DNA from: Gp6-AA40 sp035649635
Lineage (GTDB): Bacteria; Acidobacteriota; Vicinamibacteria; Vicinamibacterales; UBA2999
Direction of reading: 5' to 3'
Length of the DNA: 64,000 nt
NCBI GenBank assembly: GCA_035649635.1
Contig: DASRJE010000140.1
Location: forward strand, 27,383-91,382
Shown: positions 16,297 to 25,090 of the stretch, in pieces
Layout: each line of letters begins with the position of its first letter
How positions within the stretch are numbered: position 1 is the stretch's first letter
The notes under the pieces: model-generated
What the model saw: only the letters and a program-made list of their open reading frames with translations
What the model was told of the DNA's origin: nothing
Database searches by the model: none
Position numbers and translations under genes: made by a program

Positions 16297-17880
16297 GCCG
16301 ACCTTGCGTCGCGGCACGTCGGATCCTTGATCGACGTCGCGCTGCGAAGGCTGAATGCGTCTGAGCCGCTTGCGAACCCGGTGTGTGCGCTTCTCAGCGA
16401 TCCGCCACTGCTTGCGCAGCAGATTCCACAGGCGCTTCGGCTGGTACGCGATCACGCCGCTTATCCACAAGCACACGCAAAGCGGGTACAACCACAGTGG
16501 CATTCGCGCGCGGACCCGCGAGCGCGACGCCAGATGCTCGAGCGCGTCGACCAGAATCGGGGTCGTCGGAACGTCGATTCCGTGAGGCCGCACGAACGTG
16601 CGAACGAATCGCGCACACGCGTCGCGTCCGATGCCCGGTGAGGCAAGCGTCTCAGCGAGCTGCGTTGCGTGCTCGGTCAGATTCGCTCCAATGCGCAGGA
16701 ACCCGCCGTTCTCGGCGAGCAGGTATCTGAAATGCAGCGTCCCGCCCTGTGTGTCTTTGAATTCGTCGGCCAGCACTGAATGCACGGTCCGGCCCACGAT
16801 CGCCGCTTCGATCATCGCCGTCGTGTTGATACCCACGACAACCTCACTGTGATACAGGGAGTCGAAGTAGTCCTGACGATCGGCTTCGTTGACCGGGTTC
16901 GCCCAACGTGGATATACGGCAACATTGGGAAGATCAGCCACATCCTCCTCACTCCAGTGGCCCGAATTAAAGGGATGCGGACGGATGAGGATGCTCACTC
17001 CAGACAGCGGCGGGTGCGCCCGCAGCGCCGAGACCCATCGCCGCACGAACTGCAATTCGGCGTTGGGCGCCGAGATCGACTTCGTCGATCCCACAAAGAG
17101 AATGATCGGCTGGTTCGCCGGCAGGCCCACCTTCTGACAGAACTCCGCGCGAGGCGTGGGTACGCGCTCGAACCAGCGATCGAACGGCTGGGCGCCAGTC
17201 ACCACGATGGTGTCCGGGTTAGTGGAGTGATACGCCAGCGCCTCCGCCTTCTGCTGCTCGTTCCAAACCGACACGAGATCGGGCTCGACGCGAATGAGTC
17301 CCTTGGTCGTGAGGTGATCCCAGCTGGCCACGCAGAGCGCCGCCGGAATGCCGAGCGCCTGCGCGCTCTTGATCACGTCCACCTGTGGGGATCGATCGGT
17401 GACGAGCGGAGTCACGAGCACTGCATCGGGTCGGCGGGAGCGAATGAGTTCCTCGACGACGCGGCTGCTGGGAATGGCTTGCTCACACGTCGCCATCACC
17501 CTGGTCAGTCGGTTCACGAACGCGACGCTCGACGTGGGCTGCCGCGCGAGAAACCCGAAGATCGGCGGCAAGGCAGCGCGCATGCGGTCGCGCAAATAGG
17601 GCGTGTCGGCGAAGTTCGGGTGCAGATATCGCGCGTAGTCCATCGTCCCGCGGATCGCGCCCGCCACCGCGGCCCAGAGCCCGCCGCGGCCCGGCATTCT
17701 GCCAAGAACCTCGACCGAGCCCGCCATGTCGGTCAGCGCTTCGGTACCTTCCGCCTGCTTCTCCGGGCTGTCGAAGACCAGGTCGACGTGGTGCCCTCGG
17801 GCGGCCAGCATTCGAATGACGGAATCGAAGTACCGCAGGTACCCCGGGTAGTGCATCACGAAGAGGAAGCGGCGACTCAC
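16294..17880 (-). CDS. GT-B transferase, CDP-glycerol glycerophosphotransferase-like, with membrane-associated C-terminus
   Basis: 528-residue member of the five-copy GT-B family. Motifs: N-terminal LFVMHYPGYLRYFDSVIRML, central VASWDHLTTKGLIRVEPDLV, TGAQPFDRWFE, ILIRPHPFNSGHW, VGINTTAMIE and TQGGTLHFRYLL. After the catalytic part a hydrophobic stretch (LWLYPLCVCLWISGVIAY, about 460-477) and a strongly basic tail suggest attachment to the inner membrane, close to the exporter. One nt separates it from the previous gene (start at 17882-19453), and its TAG stop is in element E4. Donor unknown. Confidence 0.72.
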   Translation of the reverse strand: MSRRFLFVMHYPGYLRYFDSVIRMLAARGHHVDLVFDSPEKQAEGTEALTDMAGSVEVLGRMPGRGGLWAAVAGAIRGTMDYARYLHPNFADTPYLRDRMRAALPPIFGFLARQPTSSVAFVNRLTRVMATCEQAIPSSRVVEELIRSRRPDAVLVTPLVTDRSPQVDVIKSAQALGIPAALCVASWDHLTTKGLIRVEPDLVSVWNEQQKAEALAYHSTNPDTIVVTGAQPFDRWFERVPTPRAEFCQKVGLPANQPIILFVGSTKSISAPNAELQFVRRWVSALRAHPPLSGVSILIRPHPFNSGHWSEEDVADLPNVAVYPRWANPVNEADRQDYFDSLYHSEVVVGINTTAMIEAAIVGRTVHSVLADEFKDTQGGTLHFRYLLAENGGFLRIGANLTEHATQLAETLASPGIGRDACARFVRTFVRPHGIDVPTTPILVDALEHLASRSRVRARMPLWLYPLCVCLWISGVIAYQPKRLWNLLRKQWRIAEKRTHRVRKRLRRIQPSQRDVDQGSDVPRRKVG

Positions 17881-17881
17881 C

Positions 17882-19453
17882 TCAGTGGACCCACTCGCGC
17901 TTCTTCTCGAAGCGATCGCCCACCGCGGCAGGCTTGCCGTCGGCTTCCGCGGGATTCGCCCCAGGCCGCTCGACGGATGGCCGCGCGATTTTCATCCGCA
18001 CGGCAATCGGTCGCAGCAGGCGCCGCAGGACGCGCACCCAGATAGATTGAGTGAGCGGTTCCACTCGCAAGTGACCCAATCGCTCGATCTCGTCGGCCAG
18101 CAGCGGCGTGGCGGGCACGTCAATGCCGCGTGGACGCACGAACCCCTCGACGAACTTGGCCAGCTTGCGCTCGTCTTCGTCCGACCGATCGAAGACACGG
18201 GCGATGGCGCGTGTGTGCTCCTCGACCGTGCCGGACATGTGCAGAAGCCCGCCGTGCTCGTTCAACAGATAGCGGAAGTGCAACGTGCCTTCCTGAGTCG
18301 CCGCGTATTCCGGAGCGCGAATCGAGAAGACCTGCCGTCCCGCGATCCCGGCTTCGATCTGGGCGCTGGTGTTGATCCCCACGGCAGCCGCTGAGTGGTA
18401 CAGCGAATCGAAGTAATCGTTCTTCGAGCCGGCATCGACCGGGTTGGCGCCCTCCCCTGGCCATAGCACGACGTGAGGAAACTCAGCGAGATCGAACCGC
18501 TTCCATCGACTCATGTCATTGCGAGGATGCGGACGGATCAGGACGCTGCTCTCTCGCACTCGCGGATCGGAAGCCGAACGCAGCGCCTGCACCCACCGCT
18601 TGACGAAATCGGCCTCGCGCGGCGCGATGAACTGCGACGAACAGAGATACAGCAAATAGGGCTTCTCTGACGGCAGCCCCACCTTCTGACAGAATTCCGC
18701 GCGAGTCGTGCTGGGTCCACGCGTGAACCACTGGTCGTAACAGGGCGCACCTGTAGGCACGATGTGCTCAGTCTCGATACCGTGCAACGTCGCGGCCTCG
18801 CGTACCTGCGCGCCGTTCCATACGAAGACGAGGTCCGGGTGGACGTGGATCAACCCCTTGTTCGTGAGGTTGTCCCAGCTGTGCACGCAAAGTCCGCTTG
18901 GAATTCCCAGCGTGCGGGCCGCCTTCACGTATTCCTCTTGAGCCGAGGCGAAGTCGACGAGGGGCGTCACGAGAAGGAGATCGGGAGCCTGGCTCCTGAC
19001 CACTTCGAGCACGAAGGGATCAGCCGGGATTGCGCGTTCAACGAATCGGAGCACGCGCGTGACCAGAGCCAGCCCGGCGCGCGATCGAATCAGCGGCAAC
19101 CCGACAAACTTGCGCATCGACGGCGCAAGATGGCGAGTAGCCCGATCACGGAGCGCGTGTGCGTCGCGGTACTCTGGCGCTCGATACCGCGCGTAGTCGC
19201 CAACCGAGCGAATCGCGCGCGCAAGGGGTACCCAGGGACGCTGAACCTTGTCGATCGGTTCTGAATACGTGATCGTCGAGTGCGCCCTGGTCAACTCGTG
19301 GAGCAACCGGGACTCACCCAGCTTGTCTCGCCGCATGAAGATCAGGTGAATCCGATGACCGCGGCGGGCAAGTTCTTCTACCGTGGAGGCGAAGTTCCTC
19401 AGCGCACCCGAGTGACGCATCGAGAACAGGATCTTCATCGGAGGAGTGCTCAC
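17882..19453 (-). CDS. GT-B transferase, CDP-glycerol glycerophosphotransferase-like
   Basis: 523 residues, closest in the window to the N-half of the 887-residue fusion at 21541-24204. Both begin KILFSMRHSGALRN and share VHSWDNLTNKGLIHVHPDLV, GAPCYDQWF and NTSAQIEAGIAGRQVFS. The start is GTG at 19453, overlapping the FkbM stop (GTGA); ATG at 19438 is the alternative that matches the paralogue start exactly. Predicted to transfer a sugar or polyol-phosphate unit during chain assembly in the cytoplasm. Confidence 0.72.
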   Translation of the reverse strand: MSTPPMKILFSMRHSGALRNFASTVEELARRGHRIHLIFMRRDKLGESRLLHELTRAHSTITYSEPIDKVQRPWVPLARAIRSVGDYARYRAPEYRDAHALRDRATRHLAPSMRKFVGLPLIRSRAGLALVTRVLRFVERAIPADPFVLEVVRSQAPDLLLVTPLVDFASAQEEYVKAARTLGIPSGLCVHSWDNLTNKGLIHVHPDLVFVWNGAQVREAATLHGIETEHIVPTGAPCYDQWFTRGPSTTRAEFCQKVGLPSEKPYLLYLCSSQFIAPREADFVKRWVQALRSASDPRVRESSVLIRPHPRNDMSRWKRFDLAEFPHVVLWPGEGANPVDAGSKNDYFDSLYHSAAAVGINTSAQIEAGIAGRQVFSIRAPEYAATQEGTLHFRYLLNEHGGLLHMSGTVEEHTRAIARVFDRSDEDERKLAKFVEGFVRPRGIDVPATPLLADEIERLGHLRVEPLTQSIWVRVLRRLLRPIAVRMKIARPSVERPGANPAEADGKPAAVGDRFEKKREWVH

Positions 19454-20379
19454 GTGCCGGCGCCCGCCTCGGCGACGGTGACGAGCTTCAGCCCAGCTTT
19501 CTCGATTTTGGCGAGGGCGTCCTGCGCGCGGGCCACGTTGTTGGGCGGCCGGTAGCCATGCGCGACCTCGATCGCCGGTATTGCCGGTGCGACGTCATTG
19601 CGCAGAAAGACGGCGTTGACTCTCTCGGTCGCAACGAGGCGGTAGCCTTTGCGGCGCCCCAGATGAGCAAACGCCGCGAGTGATGCGCCGCGATAGCTTC
19701 TCGTGACCGTCGTACCAACCTTGAAATCGGCGTCGTAGGGAACGGTTACGGCGCGCTCGGGACCGAACAACCAGTTGTATTCGAGGACGACGACACGCGG
19801 CGAGCAGACGGTAATCGCCTCCCATACCCAGTAGTCGTTGCCATCGATGTCGAGACTCAGGAGATCCAGCTCCCCAGTGAATCCATGGACCGTCAGCAGG
19901 CGATCCACGTCCTCCCGTGTGACGCGATGCTTGACGATCGTGACCGCATGCCCCGCATACCGCACACTAACCGAGGCGATCTTGGCGCGATTGGCATCCA
20001 CCATGAGACCGGTCCATCCGCATTCCTGCACCAGGAACCCGGAGTTGCCGCCATTGCTGCCACACCCAATCTCGACGCAGCGCCGGTTCGTCGTGCCGAT
20101 CCGCTTGAACAGCGCAAGCAGCAGTCCGTCTTCTTCGTTCTGCGACCGAATACGGAAACGCTGCGACAGCACGTCGTAGGGAGGCGGAAGCTCCACCCCA
20201 TCCAGATAGAGCTTGCGCACGATGGCCGGCAGCATCTTGATATTCGGCTTCAGGTCGGCAATCGCTTCTTCGAGTCTCGTCAGCCGGTGGGAGATCTCTT
20301 TGAGCTGCTCCTCGATTCGGACATCGCCTTCGCCTGTGGCCTCTTTGGCCACACGTCGCAGACGTTTGATCAGCGTCAC
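19450..20379 (-). CDS. FkbM-type methyltransferase, paralogue 1
   Basis: SAM-dependent methyltransferase of 309 residues, probably O-methylating a sugar of the glycan. An N-terminal coiled-coil-like segment (about 15-55, EEQLKEISHRLTRLEEAIADL) precedes the domain. Motifs: FRIRSQNEEDG, CVEIGCGSNGGNSGFL (SAM loop), GLMVDANRAK, DLLSLDIDGNDYWVWEAI and VVVLEYNWLFGPERAVTVPYD. Two further copies (27716, 44256) share these motifs almost word for word. It is coupled by a 4-nt overlap to the next transferase gene and lies 4 nt after 20384. Confidence 0.88.
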   Translation of the reverse strand: MTLIKRLRRVAKEATGEGDVRIEEQLKEISHRLTRLEEAIADLKPNIKMLPAIVRKLYLDGVELPPPYDVLSQRFRIRSQNEEDGLLLALFKRIGTTNRRCVEIGCGSNGGNSGFLVQECGWTGLMVDANRAKIASVSVRYAGHAVTIVKHRVTREDVDRLLTVHGFTGELDLLSLDIDGNDYWVWEAITVCSPRVVVLEYNWLFGPERAVTVPYDADFKVGTTVTRSYRGASLAAFAHLGRRKGYRLVATERVNAVFLRNDVAPAIPAIEVAHGYRPPNNVARAQDALAKIEKAGLKLVTVAEAGAGT

Positions 20380-20383
20380 GGCA

Positions 20384-21544
20384 TTACCTTTTGGTAACGG
20401 GGTCGGGAGTCAACCCCATAATTGCCGCCTCCACCAGATGCGCGTCGTGGCGATCGAGGGCGAAGAACCCGCCGGGAAGCAAGCGATCGAAGACGCGGTT
20501 CGCCAGGTCCAGATGATGCGACTCGAAACCATTCCGGCGCGAAAAGAATGACAACGACGAGACGCCGTAGAACGGCGCCAGGTACGAGAACCCGCCATAC
20601 GTCCCAATAAAGCCTTTCGCGCCGGCGATGAGACGCGTCTGCAGCTCGAGATTCTTTTGCGGGACGGCGTGCGAATCAACGACGAACAGACCCGAGTTCG
20701 TGCGCGCTTCGAAATCGCTATGCTCGTCGAGCTGCACCGATGTGCTGAGCAGTGCGACGGGCGCTCGGCGGCCGATGCAGCGAAGCGTCTCTGCGACAAA
20801 CGCGCGATTATTCTGTGTGTCCGGAAACGCCTTGCTGAAGTAGAACTTCGCGACGACGTAGTTCGCCGGCAGGCCAGGAGGCAGCTCGGTGTCCGGCAGC
20901 GTAGTGAGGCGGCGAAAGACAGAAAACGATTCGACCAGATCCAACGCTGCCTGCTTCCGCCACAGCGCTGCGAACAGTCGAAACATCGCAGACGGATGAA
21001 CGACTGGCCCGTCCGTGAGCCGAAACCGCTCCCTGACTTTGCGGAGCACCTCGCGGTCGAACGGGCGACGCGCGTCGTATTGCTTCTTCTTGCCGACGGT
21101 CTGCGCTCGAAACTCCTCAGGCGACATCAGGTCGAGGATGTCCACGTAACGCGAGGTCAGGTGTTGATACCAGGGCGCCGTCCCGCCCCTCGAGACCACC
21201 ACCATTCGACGTCCGCCAGGGCCCTGCTCTGCCAGCCAGCCAAGGAAAGGAATCCAATAGAGAAGCTCGAACCCGACTTCACCCGTCCATGGTCCGACGA
21301 GGACATCGGCGTCGGCGCGGACAGCCGCGAGTGCACGTTCCAGCGCCTCCTGCTGGGAGACGGTGCGTGATGCATCTTGCAACGGCGGGTCTGAAGACCC
21401 GCCGCTACGGATCTCGTGCGCCTCATGCCTGGCGTGCGCTTCGTGCGGAGCGTGAGCCTCATGCGAAGCATGAGCCTCATGCGACGCATGAGCCTCATCG
21501 TCGCCACCGAGCCAGCGCTGGAGAAACGCCCGCACGCTGCTCAT
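20384..21544 (-). CDS. Stand-alone EVGFE transferase-like protein with His-rich repeat
   Basis: 386 residues. The conserved module occupies about 80-375: VGPWTGEVGFELLYWIPFLG (83-102), VVSRGGTAPWYQHL, KFYFSKAFPDTQNN, LELQTRLIAGAKGFIGTYGG and APFYGVSSLSFFS. The same module is fused to GT2 at 11660 and to a GT-B transferase at 21541. The N-terminus has five near-identical HEAHAx repeats (16-45), encoded by an 18-bp tandem repeat, and then a short segment encoded by a GGCGGGTCTGAAGACCCGCC-type hairpin. These look like in-frame repeat insertions. The start overlaps the stop of the upstream fusion gene (ATGA). Likely a glycosyltransferase; donor unknown. Confidence 0.72.
   Translation of the reverse strand: MSSVRAFLQRWLGGDDEAHASHEAHASHEAHAPHEAHARHEAHEIRSGGSSDPPLQDASRTVSQQEALERALAAVRADADVLVGPWTGEVGFELLYWIPFLGWLAEQGPGGRRMVVVSRGGTAPWYQHLTSRYVDILDLMSPEEFRAQTVGKKKQYDARRPFDREVLRKVRERFRLTDGPVVHPSAMFRLFAALWRKQAALDLVESFSVFRRLTTLPDTELPPGLPANYVVAKFYFSKAFPDTQNNRAFVAETLRCIGRRAPVALLSTSVQLDEHSDFEARTNSGLFVVDSHAVPQKNLELQTRLIAGAKGFIGTYGGFSYLAPFYGVSSLSFFSRRNGFESHHLDLANRVFDRLLPGGFFALDRHDAHLVEAAIMGLTPDPVTKR
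21383..21404. repeat. Hairpin CGGCGGGT...ACCCGCCG inside a coding region
   Basis: CGGCGGGT (21383-21390), loop CTGAAG, ACCCGCCG (21397-21404), then CTAC. It is the same word as the intergenic hairpin at 11584-11605. Here it lies in frame within the gene at 20384-21544 and encodes RSGGSSDPP-type sequence. Confidence 0.7.
21420..21500 (-). repeat. 18-bp tandem repeat encoding HEAHAS units
   Basis: About four and a half copies of an 18-bp unit (on the plus strand resembling CATGCGAAGCATGAGCCT) encode successive HEAHAS/HEAHAP/HEAHAR units. It is flanked by the hairpin at 21383-21404. Repeat number may vary by slippage. Confidence 0.75.
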
Positions 21545-24204
21545 CCCTTGAGAATGGCTTCCGTCCGATCCATCGCGCGTGTCAACTGGCCGCGCTCGCC
21601 AAACGCGAGTCCGAGCACGTCGATGTCGCTCGTGTCGAGGACCACGTACGACCCGCGTTTGAAGCCGCCGAAGACGCGACGAGCCAGCTCGAGATGCTGT
21701 ACGGAGAACTTCTCGCGGTGCGAGAAGAACGCCAGCGACGTGACACCGTACATTGGAGCCAGATACGACAGGCCGCCGTAGGTCCCGACGAACGCACGCG
21801 CCCGGCTGATGACCTTCGTCTGGATCTCGAGATTGTTTCGCGGCGTCATCAGATGGTCGACGCTGTGAATCCGAGGGTTCTTGCCGATCGCCATCTCCCA
21901 GTGGTCGTCGATGTGCAAATCGGGATTGAGCAGCACGACGTCGCCGGCTTCGGTCAGCGTCTGGAGTAGCCGCGTCACGAAGAGCTTGTTCTCCTCCGTG
22001 TCCGGGAACGACTCGTTGAAGTAAAACCGCACGGCGGTATAGTCCCGTGGCAGCTCATTCGCAACGTCTGTCGTGTCCAGCGCCGGGAGACGTTCAAACG
22101 AGGCAAACGTTTCGACCAGGCTGATCGACATCTGCTGCTTCCAGTACGGATAGAAGAGCCGATACATGTACATCGGGTGCAGCAGGTCGACTTGCTTTGC
22201 CCCGAGGTGCTGATAGGCGACCTTGAGAATCTCTCGATCGAACTCGGTCAGCACGAGGTGCTTCTGCTTGTTCTCGCGTAATCGATCGGCGTTCTTGGTC
22301 CTGAACTGCTCGGGCGTGTAGAAGTCGAACAGGTCGATGTAGTTCGGCGTGATGTTCTTGTACCAGATGCCGGCGCCGCCTCTCGAGATCACGACCATGC
22401 GCTCGGGATCGAACGGGCGGTAGGTCTTGACCCAGTTGAGAAATGGAATCCAGTACAGCAACTCGAAGCCGACTTCACTGAGCCATGGACCAACGACGAT
22501 GTGCTTCGGGCTGTTGGCCATCCGCTGGAGGATCTTCGGGATCGCCGTCATCTCCTGCGTGGGAATGTCGCCCGTCATCATCTGCGGCAGCACGCGCGGC
22601 ACGATGTAGCGGCGCGCGAACTTCTTCGCCGGCCCCCACCTGAAGAAGTGCGCCGGAATCGCCACCAATCGCTTGAGGAAGAAATCGCTCACCGTGAGCG
22701 GCCGCAACTGCCGCTCGCGTTTCCGTGTGAGTCGCGCGAAGTAACGCACGATTTTCATCGCGGTGCCGATCGGATACAACGCGAGCCGAATCGCAAGCAG
22801 GCCGATCGATGGACGTTCGGGTGCCAGCTTCGGCAGGCGGCCAAGCTCTTCGATCGCATCGGCCAGGATGGGCGTCGCTGGGCGATCGAGGCCGTGCGGT
22901 CGCACGAACCCTTCAACGAAGCCGCGCAGCTTGCGATCGTCTTCCTCAGTGCGGTCTACGGCGCGCACCAGCGACTGCACGTGCTCGTCCAGTGAGTCAG
23001 CCATGTGGAGCAAGCCGCCGTTTTCGTTCAGCAGGTAGTGGAAGTGGAGTGTGCCTTCCTGCGTCCCGGCGTACTCCGGCACGCGAACGGAGAACACCGG
23101 ACGCCCGACGATCCCCGACTCAATCTGCGCGCTGGTGTTGATACCGACGGCCGCGACGGAGTGGTACATCGAGTCGAAGTAGTCGTTCTTGGAACCCTGG
23201 TCCACGGGGTTCGCGCCGCCACGCGGCCAGAGGACAACGTTGTGGAGCTCGGAGAAATCGAAGCGCTGCCACGGCTGCAGGTTCTCGGGATGGGGACGGA
23301 TCAGGATCCCGGCCTCGCGGACGCGCGGGTCAGGCGCCTGTCGCACCGCACGGACCCACTTGTCGATGAACTCGGATTCATCGGGCGCGATGAACTGCGA
23401 CGAGCAGAGATACAGGAAGAACGGCTTGTCGGCCGGCAAGCCAACTTTTCGGCAGAACTCCTCTCGCGTGGTGCTGGGCCTGCGCGCGAACCACTGGTCG
23501 TAGACCGGCGCACCGGTGGCGATCGCCTGCTCCGGGCGCACTCCGTGCATCGTGATCGCTTCGCGCCTCTGCGTCTCGTTCCAGACGAAGACGCGATCGG
23601 GGATGATCCGGATGAGCCCCTTGTTCGTCAGGTTGTCCCAACTGTGCACGCACAGACCGCTGCGCACACCGAGCGCTTTCGAGGCCTTGATGTACTCGAC
23701 TTGATCCGAACCGATATCGACGAGCGGTGTGACCAGCACCATGTCGGGCCTCTGGCCCGCGATGAGATCGGCAATCCACTTATCTGTGGGAATCGCTCGC
23801 TCGATGACGTTGAGCGCGCCTGACACGAGGCCGAGCCCCGTCCGCGTTCGTACCAACGGCAAGGCCAGCACCCAGCGTAGGATGCCAGGCACGCGTTCGG
23901 CGGCGCGCTGTCGCAACGCGTGGGCGTCCTTGTACTCGGGCGTGCCGTAGCGCACGTAATCGGACGCCGATCTCACCCCACGCGCCAGCCCGAGCCAGAA
24001 CCGCCACGGCGTCTTCTTGCCAAGCTCGCTGTAGGTGACGTTCGCGTGGTCGTTGGACAACTCCCACAGCAGGCGGCCGTCACCCAGTTTGTCCTGCATC
24101 ATGAAGACGAGATGGACCTGATGACCGCGCTGTGCCAGCTCGTGGATCGTCGACGCATAGTTTCGGAGCGCGCCGGAATGGCGCATGGAGAAGAGAATCT
24201 TCAT
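21541..24204 (-). CDS. Fusion: GT-B (CDP-glycerol transferase-like) plus EVGFE module
   Basis: 887-residue bifunctional transferase, the first gene after the exporter. Residues 1-455 are the GT-B family: KILFSMRHSGALRN, VHSWDNLTNKGLIRIIPDRV (186-205), TGAPVYDQWF, ILIRPHPENL (300-309), GINTSAQIESGI and QEGTLHFHYLL. A basic linker (460-555) with a hydrophobic patch may touch the membrane. Residues 567-887 are the EVGFE module: VGPWLSEVGFELLYWIPFLN, VVISRGGAGIWYK, VRFYFNESFPDT, AFVGTYGGLSYLAPMYGV. The start is 1 nt from the permease stop. The fusion suggests two consecutive transfers by one polypeptide near the export site. Confidence 0.8.
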   Translation of the reverse strand: MKILFSMRHSGALRNYASTIHELAQRGHQVHLVFMMQDKLGDGRLLWELSNDHANVTYSELGKKTPWRFWLGLARGVRSASDYVRYGTPEYKDAHALRQRAAERVPGILRWVLALPLVRTRTGLGLVSGALNVIERAIPTDKWIADLIAGQRPDMVLVTPLVDIGSDQVEYIKASKALGVRSGLCVHSWDNLTNKGLIRIIPDRVFVWNETQRREAITMHGVRPEQAIATGAPVYDQWFARRPSTTREEFCRKVGLPADKPFFLYLCSSQFIAPDESEFIDKWVRAVRQAPDPRVREAGILIRPHPENLQPWQRFDFSELHNVVLWPRGGANPVDQGSKNDYFDSMYHSVAAVGINTSAQIESGIVGRPVFSVRVPEYAGTQEGTLHFHYLLNENGGLLHMADSLDEHVQSLVRAVDRTEEDDRKLRGFVEGFVRPHGLDRPATPILADAIEELGRLPKLAPERPSIGLLAIRLALYPIGTAMKIVRYFARLTRKRERQLRPLTVSDFFLKRLVAIPAHFFRWGPAKKFARRYIVPRVLPQMMTGDIPTQEMTAIPKILQRMANSPKHIVVGPWLSEVGFELLYWIPFLNWVKTYRPFDPERMVVISRGGAGIWYKNITPNYIDLFDFYTPEQFRTKNADRLRENKQKHLVLTEFDREILKVAYQHLGAKQVDLLHPMYMYRLFYPYWKQQMSISLVETFASFERLPALDTTDVANELPRDYTAVRFYFNESFPDTEENKLFVTRLLQTLTEAGDVVLLNPDLHIDDHWEMAIGKNPRIHSVDHLMTPRNNLEIQTKVISRARAFVGTYGGLSYLAPMYGVTSLAFFSHREKFSVQHLELARRVFGGFKRGSYVVLDTSDIDVLGLAFGERGQLTRAMDRTEAILKG

Positions 24205-24205
24205 G

Positions 24206-25090
24206 TCACAACTTGTCTATCGACGATGCTTCCTCGCGGTTGAAGAACCAGATGCCCGAGATCAGGGTCAGCCCGATCATGGCGAACGAAATCGTCATCG
24301 ACGTGGGATGCAGGTGCCCATAACCGAGCGTGCCCCACTTGAACATTTCGACGATGCTCGCCATCGGGTTTAGCCCGATCAGCCACCGCCACTGTTCGGG
24401 GATGATCGTGAGGGGGTAGATGATCGGCGTGAAATACATCCAGAACGGCATGAAGTAGCGGATCCCTTGACGAACGTCGGGATAGCGCGCCTGCAAAACC
24501 GACGTCCACAAACCCACTGACACGGTGAAGACCAGCGTCAGCAGAATCGCGGCGACGGCTGCCAGCAGCTCCGGCCGCAGCGTGATATACCAGAGGCCTT
24601 CATATCGCCGGTAGTAAATCACCGTGAAGAAAATCACGATCAGCAGGATGGCCAGGTAGAGAAGGCCTGGAGCCACGGCCGACAACGGGAGAATCAGGCG
24701 CGGAAAATAGACCTTGGTGATGAGCTTCCGATTTCGTTCGAGGCTGCGCGTCACAACCAGCAGCGATCGCTCGAACAGAATCCAGGTCGTCATGCCGCAC
24801 GAGAAGAACAGGAAGTAGGGCGGGCCATCCGACGCGATTCCGAGGACACCGCCGAAGATGAGGGCACTGATGCCCACCGGAGCGGTGACGCGTATCACCA
24901 GCCATATCCATCCCAGCTTCGTCCGCCGATACATGGCCTTCAACGCGTCGGCGGCGAAGTACCACCAGAGATACCGGTAACGCCACAACTCGCGTAACTT
25001 GTCGATAACGCCGTCGCGGCGTGGCTCGATCAGCCACAACGACTCACCGCTCACATTAATCGCGGATAGCGGTTCAGGCGCGGACGACAT
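24206..25090 (-). CDS. wzm: ABC-2 polysaccharide export permease (Wzm-like)
   Basis: Inner-membrane permease of 294 residues with six hydrophobic segments, the usual size for Wzm/KpsM/TagG-type exporters of finished polysaccharide chains. The N-terminal cytoplasmic part (LRELWRYRYLWWYFAADALKAMYRRTKLGWIW) is the typical amphipathic entry helix. The late YFMPFWMYFTPIIYPLTIIPEQW and LNPMASIVEMFKWG are characteristic of ABC-2 O-antigen permeases. It overlaps the ATPase gene by 17 nt and is followed 1 nt later by a transferase gene. Symbol given by family resemblance. Confidence 0.9.
   Translation of the reverse strand: MSSAPEPLSAINVSGESLWLIEPRRDGVIDKLRELWRYRYLWWYFAADALKAMYRRTKLGWIWLVIRVTAPVGISALIFGGVLGIASDGPPYFLFFSCGMTTWILFERSLLVVTRSLERNRKLITKVYFPRLILPLSAVAPGLLYLAILLIVIFFTVIYYRRYEGLWYITLRPELLAAVAAILLTLVFTVSVGLWTSVLQARYPDVRQGIRYFMPFWMYFTPIIYPLTIIPEQWRWLIGLNPMASIVEMFKWGTLGYGHLHPTSMTISFAMIGLTLISGIWFFNREEASSIDKL

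Noticed and set aside
21420..21500. Possible CRISPR-like or minisatellite array
   Set aside because: 18-bp units without spacers inside a coding frame; simply a coding tandem repeat.
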